A DNA stretch of 64,000 nucleotides from DATCLS01 sp035296625 (GTDB lineage Bacteria; Actinomycetota; Acidimicrobiia; Acidimicrobiales; VFJN01): contig DATHAO010000023.1 of assembly GCA_035296625.1 (NCBI GenBank), forward strand, positions 62,001-126,000, read 5' to 3'. The translations under genes were made by a program, and so were the position numbers. Below the pieces are notes generated by a model. The model was not told where the DNA came from. It saw only the letters and a list, made by a program, of their open reading frames with translations, and did no database searches. Position 1 is the stretch's first letter. The number at the start of each line of letters is the position of its first letter. Below are positions 9,079 to 16,971 of this stretch, piece by piece.

Positions 9079-9510
9079 ATGTGTCCGGAGGTGTCCTGGG
9101 TGCCAGCGTCCCGCGAGCGTGCCCCCACGGCGGCCGTCGTCGGGCTCGACGCCTGCCCGACGGCCGCGGTCGACGCCGACCGAGTCGCCGCCACGCGCGA
9201 CCGCCTCCTCGACGCCGGCGAGGCCGCCCGCCTCGCGGACCTGTTCCGCCTGCTCGGCGATCCCGGCCGCACCCGCATCCTCTTCGCCCTGCTCGAGGCC
9301 GGGGAGCTGTGCGTGTGCGACCTGGCCGCGACCGTCGGCGCCGCCGAGACCTCGGTGTCGCACGCCCTACGCCTGCTGCGCACCGCCGGCATCGTCCGCA
9401 ACCGGCGCGACGGCCGAAACGTCTTCTACTCGCTCGACGACGCCCACGTGCGGCTGCTGCTCGACCTGTCCCGCGAGCACCTCCGCCACGGCGACGGCGC
9501 GGCCCGGTGA
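9079..9510 (+). CDS. ArsR/SmtB-family metal-sensing repressor
   Basis: The product has 143 residues with a winged-helix fold. It keeps two classical metal sites. ELCVC (Cys78, Cys80) is the alpha-3 motif seen in CadC/SmtB. The C-terminal helix has Asp121-x-His123-x10-His134-x2-His137, the CzrA-type alpha-5 Zn/Co site. It probably releases the operator at 9060-9077 when Zn, Co or Cd binds. ATG 9079 is chosen because an in-frame TTG at 9073 would sit inside the operator. The stop overlaps the GTG of the next gene, a CDF exporter, so sensor and pump are translationally coupled. An N-terminal extension of about 40 residues precedes the fold. Confidence 0.9.
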   Translation: MCPEVSWVPASRERAPTAAVVGLDACPTAAVDADRVAATRDRLLDAGEAARLADLFRLLGDPGRTRILFALLEAGELCVCDLAATVGAAETSVSHALRLLRTAGIVRNRRDGRNVFYSLDDAHVRLLLDLSREHLRHGDGAAR

Positions 9511-10628
9511 CCGCCGGCCAAACCCAGGGGGTCGGACACGGCCAGGCCGAGGGGCACGGCCACGGCCACACGGACGGCCTGGGCGACGCCCGCGCCCACG
9601 GCGACCCGCACGGCCTGGGCGACCCGCACGGCCTGGGCGACCCGCACGTCCTGGACGACGCCGCCGGCGGGGGCCACGCGCACGGGCCGGACGACGGCCA
9701 CGGCCACGTCTCCGTGTACGGCCACGTGCACGGCCTGGGCGACGCCGCCGGCCGGGCCGGCTCCCGGCACCGCGGCCGGCTGACCGCGGCGCTCGCCGTT
9801 CTCGGCGGCGTGACCGTCGTCGAGGTCGTCGCCGGCCTCGTCACCGGGTCGCTCGCCCTCCTCTCCGACGCGGGCCACATGCTCACCGACGTCCTGGGCA
9901 TCGGCATGGCTCTGGCCGCCATCCACCTGGCCGACCGCGGCAGCGACGACCGGGGCCGAACGTTCGGGCTCTACCGGCTCGAGATCCTGGCGGCGCTGGC
10001 CAACGCCGTGCTGCTGTTCGGTGTGGCGATCTACGTGCTCGTCGAGGCGGTTCGCCGGCTCGACCACGGCCCGCACGTCCTCGCCGTCCCCGTGCTCGCC
10101 GTGGCCACCGTCGGCCTGGTGGCCAACGTCGTGGCGTTCCTGCTGCTGCGGCAGGGGTCGGGCGAGAGCCTCAACGTGCGAGGGGCGTACCTCGAGGTGC
10201 TCTCCGACCTCGTCGGCTCCGTCGGCGTCATCGTCGGCGCCGCCGTCATGGGCCTCACGGGGTGGAGGTGGGTCGACCCGCTGGTGGGCGTCGCCATCGG
10301 CCTGTTCATCCTGCCCCGCACCTGGCGCCTGGCCGGGCAGGCCGTGCGCATCCTCGTGCAGGCGGCACCGCCCGGAACCGACGTCGACGCCATCGAGGCG
10401 GACCTGCGCGGCCTGCCCGGTGTCGTCGACGTCCACGACCTCCACGTGTGGACGCTCACGTCCGAGATGGACGTCGCCTCCGCGCACCTGATGGTGTGCC
10501 GCGGCACCGACCCCCACGGAGTGCTCGACCGGGCCCGGGTGGTGCTGCGCGACCGCTACCGCATCGACCACGCCACCCTCCAGGTCGAGCCCGACACGCA
10601 CCGGGGGTGCGACGAACTGACCTGGTGA
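9507..10628 (+). CDS. Cation diffusion facilitator (CzcD-like metal efflux protein)
   Basis: The product has 373 residues. The N-terminal 85 residues are a His/Gly/Asp-rich tail with tandem GLGDPH repeats, likely to bind metal. Six membrane helices follow, then a cytoplasmic dimer domain with VVDVHDLHVWTL. TM2 has SDAGHMLTD, the His-x3-Asp half of the transport site. In TM5 the usual His-x3-Asp reads Glu-x3-Asp (EVLSD), which may change metal preference. GTG 9507 overlaps the arsR stop by 4 nt. An upstream ATG at 9081 in this frame would duplicate arsR coding DNA and is rejected. It probably exports Zn, Co or Cd across the inner membrane. Confidence 0.92.
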   Translation: MTAGQTQGVGHGQAEGHGHGHTDGLGDARAHGDPHGLGDPHGLGDPHVLDDAAGGGHAHGPDDGHGHVSVYGHVHGLGDAAGRAGSRHRGRLTAALAVLGGVTVVEVVAGLVTGSLALLSDAGHMLTDVLGIGMALAAIHLADRGSDDRGRTFGLYRLEILAALANAVLLFGVAIYVLVEAVRRLDHGPHVLAVPVLAVATVGLVANVVAFLLLRQGSGESLNVRGAYLEVLSDLVGSVGVIVGAAVMGLTGWRWVDPLVGVAIGLFILPRTWRLAGQAVRILVQAAPPGTDVDAIEADLRGLPGVVDVHDLHVWTLTSEMDVASAHLMVCRGTDPHGVLDRARVVLRDRYRIDHATLQVEPDTHRGCDELTW

Positions 10629-11115
10629 ACCTGGTGAGGCGGGTTCCTTGCCGGACCCTTGCCCAGGTTCGTGGCACTAACGCCGGGCTAACCCACCTCT
10701 GGTGTTGTCCTTTTTGCACAGCCTGTGCTGTTCGGACGAGATCCGGCAGCGCCGGCAGGCACCGAACTGGGAAGCTACGACCGCAGCGGCCGGCTTGGCG
10801 GAGCCGGTGGTCGTCGGCGGGTCCCGGGACCGGTGCGCGGCGGGTGACCACGAATGTGGCCCCGCGGTGGCGGGTGTGCGACGGGTCCCGGACCGACCGC
10901 ATACCCGCCACCGGCACGCCTCGGCGTCGGCCAGGCCGGCTCGGGACCGACCCCCAGACGGCCCCCGGGTCGGCCCCGGTCGTCCGGGAGAAAGGGAGCA
11001 TCGAGGCGACGGGCGGGTGGGCGACGAGTCACTGCGTCGGAGCAGGGCGTGGTCGCCGACCGAGGCGACGGGCGGGTGGGCGACGAGTCACCGAGGCGAG
11101 GGGCGACGAGCGAGC
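10629..11115. other. Repeat-rich non-coding stretch between CDF gene and cobQ
   Basis: No gene is supported. The right part holds two copies of a 30-bp unit, CGAGGCGACGGGCGGGTGGG plus CGACGAGTCA, at about 11002 and 11061. Their first part equals the arm of the palindromic element that follows at 11116. A small GCACA-gcc-TGTGC hairpin near 10716 has its T-run on the wrong side to be a terminator for the CDF gene. Confidence 0.55.
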
Positions 11116-11219
11116 GAGGCGACGGGCGGGTGGCGCTGAGGATGCCGGCCGCTGCCGGGGCGCCCTTCCCCGGCGGCGGTAGGCCGGCACCGCAGGCGAC
11201 AGGACCCGCCCGCCGCCGG
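11116..11219 (-). repeat. Palindromic repeat element, copy B (inverted)
   Basis: This is the reverse complement of the copies at 1689 and 16638, about 104 bp, with the same arms and core hairpin. It is flanked on the left by two extra arm-like units. On the right, before the cobQ stop, lies a short tandem of AGGGAGGGCCGGTCGCCC-type units at about 11275-11330. Confidence 0.85.
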
Positions 11220-11335
11220 TCATGGATTCCCCCGGTTACCGCGCTCGGGTCGGCCTAATCGCGTCCGGTCGCCCTCAGCGAGGGCCGGTCGCCCGCAGGG
11301 AGGGCCGGTCGCCCTGAGGGAGGGACCGGGCGCGC

Positions 11336-12829
11336 TCAGGGAGCGCCGGTGGCGATGATCGTCTCCAGCGCGTCCATGTCGAGGTGGGTCTCGATCAGGT
11401 CCGCGATGCTCTCGAGCCGGGCCTGGCGCGCGGCGCTGAAGCCCACCTCGCCCGGCTCCCAGGACTTGCCGGCCCGACGGGCCACCCACTGCAGCACCGA
11501 CGAGCGGAAGTCGTCCTGCTCGAAGACGCCGTGGAGCGTCGTGCCCGCCACCCAGCCGGCCTGCCAGCCGAGCGTGTCGCCGTCGTCGGTCACGAGCCAC
11601 GGCGGCGCCTCACTCTCGCCCCGCACGCGCCCGTGGTGGATGCGGTAGCCCGACGCCCGGTGGCCGGCGCCCGGGCCGGCCACGGCGAGGGCCTCGGGGC
11701 GATCGAGCACCTTGTCGTCGACGAACGTCGTGACGACCGAGATCCAGCCCAAGGCGGACTCGACGCCCGGGTCGCCCTCGACGCCCTCCGGATCGTCGAT
11801 CACCTCGCCGATCATCTGCAGCCCGGCGCACACGCCCACGACCGTCGTGTCGGCGCACTCGACGGCTACGGCCAGGCCGGTCTGGCGGAACCAGGCCAGG
11901 TCGTCGCGGGTCGCCTTCGAGCCCGGCAGCACGACGAGGTCCGGCTTGCCCAGGTCGGCCGTGGAGCGCACCCAGCGGACCCGCACGTTGGGCTCGGCGC
12001 GGAGCGGGTCGAGGTCGCTGGCGTTGGACACCCGCGGGAAGCGGATGGCGGCCACGTCGAGGACGTCGCTCTCGGTGGCGTGCGGGTCGACCTCGGGGTC
12101 GGGCCGGTCGAGCGCGAGCGAGTCCTCGGCGTCGAGGTCCAGGCCCGGCATGAAGGGCAGGATCCCGAGCGTCGGTATCCCGCTGCGGGCCTGGAGGTCG
12201 GCGAACGCCCCGTCGAGCAGCGCCGGGTCGCCCCGCAGCTTGTTGACGACGAAGCCGTCGACGTGGCGGCGCAGGTGCTCGGGCAGCAGCGCGACCGTGC
12301 CGTAGAGGGAGGCGAACACCCCGCCGCGGTCGATGTCGCCCACGATGATGGCCGGCAGGCCCGCGGCGTCCGCGAGCGGCAGGTTCACGACGTCGTGGGC
12401 GAGCAGGTTGATCTCGGCAGGGTTGCCGGCCCCCTCGCAGATGACGACGTCGTAGCGGCTGCGCAGGTCGGCGAGCGCGTCGAGCACGGTGAGAACGAGG
12501 TCGTCCTTCGTCTCGTGGTACTGCTCGGTCGTCAGCATGCCCGCGGGCTTGCCCATGACGATGACCTGGCTGGTGCGCTCGCCGGTGGGCTTGAGCAGGA
12601 TCGGGTTCATGGCTGCCTCGGGCTCTGCCCCGGCGGCCATCGCCTGCACCCACTGGGCGTGGCCGATCTCGCCGCCGTCGGGCGTGACGGCCGCGTTGAG
12701 GGCCATGTTCTGCGCCTTGAACGGAGCTACCCGCACCCCACGGCGGGCGAGCGACCGGCACAGGCCGGCGACGACGAACGACTTCCCCGCATCGCTGGCC
12801 GTGCCACAAACGAGCAGGCCGCCTTTCAC
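11336..12829 (-). CDS. cobQ: Cobyric acid synthase
   Basis: The product has 497 residues. It amidates the b, d, e and g side chains of the corrin ring using glutamine and ATP. The N-terminal P-loop-like motif is CGTASDAGKS (residues 8-17), followed by FKAQNMALNA and GDIDRGGVFASLYGT. The glutaminase half has the nucleophile in VVGVCAGLQM (Cys334) and the catalytic His region GYRIHHGR near residue 398. GTG 12829 is chosen over longer readings because GGAGGA lies 5 nt upstream and the P-loop follows directly. The gene is alone in its direction and faces the CDF gene across a repeat-filled gap. Confidence 0.95.
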   Translation of the reverse strand: MKGGLLVCGTASDAGKSFVVAGLCRSLARRGVRVAPFKAQNMALNAAVTPDGGEIGHAQWVQAMAAGAEPEAAMNPILLKPTGERTSQVIVMGKPAGMLTTEQYHETKDDLVLTVLDALADLRSRYDVVICEGAGNPAEINLLAHDVVNLPLADAAGLPAIIVGDIDRGGVFASLYGTVALLPEHLRRHVDGFVVNKLRGDPALLDGAFADLQARSGIPTLGILPFMPGLDLDAEDSLALDRPDPEVDPHATESDVLDVAAIRFPRVSNASDLDPLRAEPNVRVRWVRSTADLGKPDLVVLPGSKATRDDLAWFRQTGLAVAVECADTTVVGVCAGLQMIGEVIDDPEGVEGDPGVESALGWISVVTTFVDDKVLDRPEALAVAGPGAGHRASGYRIHHGRVRGESEAPPWLVTDDGDTLGWQAGWVAGTTLHGVFEQDDFRSSVLQWVARRAGKSWEPGEVGFSAARQARLESIADLIETHLDMDALETIIATGAP

Positions 12830-13097
12830 GCTCTTCCTCCCCGTGTCGACCCCGTTGGCGACCCTGTCGTGCGCAGCGGGGGCGGTGCAACCAGTCCCCC
12901 CGCCGAGCGTCCCCAGGCCGGATCGCGTGGACCCTATCCCAGGTCCGCGATGGGCCGCGCCGGCCCCCACGACGTTGCGCCGCCCGGTCGCGCGCACGGT
13001 GGGAAAATGGTGAGGGAACGGTGGTCACGCCACTGGACGTGGCGCTCGTCATGTCGCGATGCCACGCCCGCGGCGGCCGTGGTGGCATCCTGCCGGG

Positions 13098-13772
13098 ATG
13101 GACACGTCGACCGGCGCGGGCGGGGCTCCGGTCGTCGACGCCGCCACGGTGGTGCTCGTGCGTGAGGTCGGCGCCGGGCTGGAGTGCCTCATGCTGCGCA
13201 AGAACGCCGGGCAGTCGTTCGGGGGCCTGTGGGTCTTTCCCGGCGGCAAGCTCGAGCCCGACGAGGGCGCGGGCGAGGCCGGTGCCCGCCGGGCCGCGGT
13301 GCGCGAGGCGTTCGAGGAGACCGGGCTCGTGCTCGACGGCGAGGCCCTCGTACCCTTCGCGCACTGGCTGCCGCCCGCGGAGGCGGCCCGCCGCTTCGCC
13401 ACCTGGTTCTTCGTCGCCGCGCTGCCCGACGGCGCCGGGGACGTCGTGATCGACGGCGGCGAGATCGGCGACCAGATGTGGACCACGGCCGAGGGCGCGC
13501 TCGCCCTGCACAGCGCTGGCGAGATCGGCCTCGCCCCACCCACGTGGATGACGCTGCGGTGGCTGTCGGACGCCGGCAGCATCGACGCCGCGCTCGCCAC
13601 CGCTCGGGCCGCCGAGGTCGAGCACTTCGCCACCCACATCTACGACGACGAGGGTGTGCTGGTGGCCGTTTGGGCGCCCGACGCGGCCTACGACTCGGGC
13701 GATCTGGCTCACCCGGGCGCCCGCTACCGCCTCCGCATGGAGACCGGCGGCTGGGTGCTCGAACGCAGCTGA
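13098..13772 (+). CDS. Nudix hydrolase
   Basis: The product has 224 residues. The Nudix box reads from FPGGKLEPDE to REAFEETGL, giving the REUxEExGU core that binds Mg. The spacing between the first Glu and the REU core is one residue longer than the consensus. The C-terminal half (FATWFFVAALPDG) resembles larger actinobacterial Nudix proteins of the NUDT19/CoA-diphosphatase type. The substrate is probably a nucleoside diphosphate derivative and is not further defined. ATG 13098 has CATCCT six nt upstream, fitting a leaderless start. An 8-bp inverted repeat (GATGCCAC/GTGGCATC, 13058-13065 and 13082-13089) lies just before it. Confidence 0.88.
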   Translation: MDTSTGAGGAPVVDAATVVLVREVGAGLECLMLRKNAGQSFGGLWVFPGGKLEPDEGAGEAGARRAAVREAFEETGLVLDGEALVPFAHWLPPAEAARRFATWFFVAALPDGAGDVVIDGGEIGDQMWTTAEGALALHSAGEIGLAPPTWMTLRWLSDAGSIDAALATARAAEVEHFATHIYDDEGVLVAVWAPDAAYDSGDLAHPGARYRLRMETGGWVLERS

Positions 13773-13809
13773 CGGTGGCTGGCAGCCGCCACGCTGCCAC
13801 CATGGGACC

Positions 13810-14613
13810 GTGAAGGACCCGTCCACGCCCGAGCACACCATCGCGCCCCCGGACCTGCGTGAGCCGCCCGGCGACGGGAGCGACGTCGAGTCCGTCCCGC
13901 CGCAGGCGGCCGGTGGCGGCGGCGACGGCGACGAGGCCGGTGCCGGTGGCGACGACGAGCCCGGCGGGTCGCACGTGTCCGGGCTGTCGTGGGGCCGGGT
14001 GGCCGTGCTGGGCGCGGCGCTCGCCTTCCTCGGCTTCGCCGTCGGCATGGTCGTGACCCGCGACCGCCGGCCCGGCGAGGGCTCGGTCGACGTGGGCTTC
14101 ACCCAGGACATGATCACCCACCACCAGCAGGCCCTCGGCGTGGCCACGCTCGAGGTGGCCCATGGCGCCGACCCCGTGGTGCGCAGCTATGCCCGCGAGG
14201 TGCTCACGTTCCAGTCCTACGAGGTCGGCGTGATGACCGCGACGCTGGCCGGGTGGGGCTACGCGACGACGGACCGCTCCGACGAGGCCATGGACTGGAT
14301 GGGCATGCCGGTGCCGGTCGCCGACATGCCGGGCCTGCTCTCGGGGGACCAGCTCGACGCCATGGGCGACGCCCGGGGCGCCGAGTCCGACCGCCTGTTT
14401 CTCGAGCTCATGGCCGAGCACCACCGCGGCGGCCTGCACATGGCCGCCGACGCCGCCGAGCACGCCGACGACGAGGGCGTCCGGACGCTGGCCGCGTCCA
14501 TCGCCCGCAGCCAGGCGCAGGAGATCAACGAGTACCGGGCCGCGGCCGAGCGCAGCGGGTTCGACGTCGACATCGCTCCCGCGGACGTGCCGCCCGACGA
14601 CCTGCCGTCGTAG
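13810..14613 (+). CDS. DUF305-domain membrane-anchored protein
   Basis: The product has 267 residues: an acidic, Gly-rich cytoplasmic N-terminus of about 55 residues, one membrane span (VAVLGAALAFLGFAVGMVV), and an extracytoplasmic four-helix DUF305 region. The paired family signatures are FTQDMITHHQQAL and LMAEHHRGGLHMA, both with the His-His motif. DUF305 proteins are often near copper or metal genes, and the His pairs may bind metal, but no activity is established. GTG 13810 has CACCAT six nt upstream, a leaderless arrangement also seen at aidB. It stands between the Nudix gene and metG in the same direction. Confidence 0.88.
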   Translation: MKDPSTPEHTIAPPDLREPPGDGSDVESVPPQAAGGGGDGDEAGAGGDDEPGGSHVSGLSWGRVAVLGAALAFLGFAVGMVVTRDRRPGEGSVDVGFTQDMITHHQQALGVATLEVAHGADPVVRSYAREVLTFQSYEVGVMTATLAGWGYATTDRSDEAMDWMGMPVPVADMPGLLSGDQLDAMGDARGAESDRLFLELMAEHHRGGLHMAADAAEHADDEGVRTLAASIARSQAQEINEYRAAAERSGFDVDIAPADVPPDDLPS

Positions 14614-14696
14614 CGCCGCCGCCGGGGGTCGCACGGGGCGAACGTGCGGGACGGCCACTGCCACTCGGTACCGTAGGGCCGTTCCCAGGAGGTCCG

Positions 14697-16481
14697 ATGT
14701 CCGCCCCCATTCCCCTGTTCGCTGCCGTCGCCTGGCCGTACGCGAACGGGCCGCGTCACATCGGCCACGTGGCCGGTTTCGGGATCCCCTCCGATGTCTG
14801 GGCCCGCTGGGCCCGGATGGCGGGCAACGACGTCCTCATGGTGTCGGGCACCGACGAGCACGGCACGCCGATCACGGTCGAGGCCGAGCAGCAGGGCATG
14901 ACCCCTCGGGCGTTCGCCGACCGCAACAACGCGCTCATCGTCGAGGACCTGCGCGGCCTGGGCCTGTCCTACGACCTGTTCACGCGCACCACTACCGCCA
15001 ACCACTACGCGGTCACCCGGGAGATGTTCCGGGGCCTGCGCCGCACCGGCGGCATCATCGAGATCGAGCAGATGTCGGCCTTCTCGGCCTCCGACGGCCG
15101 CTCGCTGCCCGACCGCTACATCGAGGGCACCTGCCCGATCTGCGGCTTCCCCCAGGCGCGGGGAGACCAGTGCGACAACTGCGGCAACCAGCTCGACCCC
15201 ATCGACCTGATCGAGCCGCGCTCCAAGGTCGACGGGCTGCCGCCGGTGTTCCGCGAGACCACGCACTATGCGCTCGACCTCGAGAAGTTCGCCAAGGAGC
15301 TGCGCTCGTGGGTCGAGTCGCAGGAGCGGTGGCGACCGAACGTGCGCGCCTTCAGCCTGCAGATCCTCGACGAGGCCCGCGCCCGCGCCATCACCCGTGA
15401 CATCGGCTGGGGCGTGCCGATCCCCGTGCCCGAGTGGCAGGACGACCCGCTCAAGCGCATCTACGTGTGGTTCGACGCCGTGATCGGCTACCTCTCGGCC
15501 TCGATCGAGTGGGCCGACTCGACCGGCGACCCCGACGCCTGGAAGCGGTGGTGGCTGGCCGACTGGGCCCGCCACGCCTACTTCATGGGCAAGGACAACA
15601 TCGTCTTCCACTCGTTCCTGTGGCCCGCGATGCTCGCCGGTTACGACGGCCCGCTCAACGACCGGCCCGACGGTGCCCACGTGCCGCTCCACCGGCCCGA
15701 CGACATCGTCGCCAGCGAGTTCCTGACGATGGAGGGCAAGAAGTTCTCCTCGTCGCGGCGCGTCGTCATCTACGTCCGCGACGTGCTCGACCGCTACGGG
15801 CCGGACCCGCTCCGCTTCTTCCTCGCCGCGGGCGGCCCCGAGACCGGCGACGCGGACTTCACCTGGGCCGAGTTCGTGCGGCGCAACAACGACGAGCTCG
15901 TCGCCACGTGGGGCAACCTCGTGCAACGGGTCTGCTCGATGCTGCGCCGCGAGGGAGCGGTGGTCCCGTCGCGTGAGGCCCACCCGGCCGCCGGCGAAGA
16001 CCTGCTGGCGCGGGTCGCCGCCGGCTTCTCGTCGGTCGGTGCGCTCATCGACACGTTCCGCTTCCGTAACGCGCTGGCCGAAGTCATGGCGCTCACCCAG
16101 GACGTCAACGCCTTCGTCTCCCAGCACGAGCCCTGGAAGCTGGCCAAGACAGACCCCGACGCCGCGCTCGGCGTCCTGTCCGTCGCGTACGACGCCATCT
16201 GCGACCTCAACGTCATGTTCACGCCGTTCCTGCCCCACGGCGCCCAGCGCGTCTGGGACAACCTCGGCGTCGAGGTCGTGGTGCCCCAGCCCTCGATCGA
16301 GGAGGCGGGGTCCGGCGACGACCGCCACCTCGTGTTGCGGACGACGGGGGCGTCGCAGGCGTGGGAGCCGTTCCGGGTCCCCGCCGGGTCGACGCTCGGT
16401 GAGGTCGCTCCGTTGTTCGCGAAGATCGACGTGGGGGTCGTGGAGGAGGAGCTCGCGCGGTTGGCCGCTGCTCCCTCCTGA
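14697..16481 (+). CDS. metG: Methionyl-tRNA synthetase
   Basis: The product has 594 residues. It charges initiator and elongator tRNA(Met) in the cytoplasm. HIGH is at residues 21-24. The zinc knuckle has CPICG (146-150) and CDNCG (159-163). The second class I signature appears as KKFSSS (348-353), the KFSSS form of KMSKS. The C-terminal helical anticodon domain ends without a tRNA-binding extension. AGGAGG (14687-14692) is placed 4 nt before ATG 14697, and TACCGT at about 14668 fits a -10 giving a short leader. This is one of the few genes here with a strong Shine-Dalgarno. Confidence 0.97.
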   Translation: MSAPIPLFAAVAWPYANGPRHIGHVAGFGIPSDVWARWARMAGNDVLMVSGTDEHGTPITVEAEQQGMTPRAFADRNNALIVEDLRGLGLSYDLFTRTTTANHYAVTREMFRGLRRTGGIIEIEQMSAFSASDGRSLPDRYIEGTCPICGFPQARGDQCDNCGNQLDPIDLIEPRSKVDGLPPVFRETTHYALDLEKFAKELRSWVESQERWRPNVRAFSLQILDEARARAITRDIGWGVPIPVPEWQDDPLKRIYVWFDAVIGYLSASIEWADSTGDPDAWKRWWLADWARHAYFMGKDNIVFHSFLWPAMLAGYDGPLNDRPDGAHVPLHRPDDIVASEFLTMEGKKFSSSRRVVIYVRDVLDRYGPDPLRFFLAAGGPETGDADFTWAEFVRRNNDELVATWGNLVQRVCSMLRREGAVVPSREAHPAAGEDLLARVAAGFSSVGALIDTFRFRNALAEVMALTQDVNAFVSQHEPWKLAKTDPDAALGVLSVAYDAICDLNVMFTPFLPHGAQRVWDNLGVEVVVPQPSIEEAGSGDDRHLVLRTTGASQAWEPFRVPAGSTLGEVAPLFAKIDVGVVEEELARLAAAPS

Positions 16482-16637
16482 CCGGGGGCGGCTTGACCGG
16501 CGGTCCTTCGACCGGCGGCGCGCGGGTCCTGTGGGTGACCGGCGGTCGCTACGACCGGCGCGTCCTGTGGGTGACCGGCGGTCGCTACGACACGCGGCGC
16601 GCAGGTTCTGTGGGTCACCGGCGTTCGCCACGACCGG

Positions 16638-16738
16638 CGACGGGCGGGTCCTGTCGCCTGCGGTGCCGTCCTACCGCCGCCGGGGAAGGGCGTCCCGGCA
16701 GCGGCCGGCATCCTCAGCGCCACCCGCCCGTCGCCTCG
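16638..16738 (+). repeat. Palindromic repeat element, copy C
   Basis: This is the best-preserved copy end to end. CGACGGGCGGGT at the left matches ACCCGCCCGTCG at the right as a 12-bp terminal inverted repeat, with the conserved hairpin between. Two C-to-T changes distinguish the core from the other copies. On the left lie two to three degenerate direct repeats of about 34-44 bp (GTCCTGTGGGTGACCGGCGG and following) at 16528-16637. No gene is seen in the whole 16482-16971 gap. Confidence 0.85.
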
Positions 16739-16971
16739 CTCTCTCGTCGCCCACCCGCCCGGCCGGTCGTCCGCCTGTCGGCCGCAGTGGCCGGCACCCA
16801 CAACGTCAACTACACCGGCCGCCGCGTTGGTCGGTCGTGGCCGTCGGCTTGGTCGCTCGTGTGCCCCGAGCCCCGGGGCGTCTGGCGGGGTGGGGCGTCG
16901 GGGCCGCGGGTGCGGCGGGCGGGGTGGGGATGCGGGGGTTGAAGGGGTTGGGGCGTGCGTAGCCTGGCGCC

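Noticed and set aside
9081..10628. Longer CDF protein starting at 9081
   Set aside because: The first 142 codons would be the wrong frame of arsR; the GTGA overlap at 9507 gives a natural start.
10711..10728. Intrinsic terminator for the CDF gene
   Set aside because: The GCACA-gcc-TGTGC stem has its T5 run on the 5' side for the plus strand, so it is not a rho-independent terminator in that direction.
12830..13097. Possible cobalamin riboswitch near cobQ (GGGAAC and GCCACTGG on the plus strand)
   Set aside because: The strings are on the strand of the Nudix gene, too close together and without the B12-box order; nothing similar is upstream of cobQ or cobB on their own strand.
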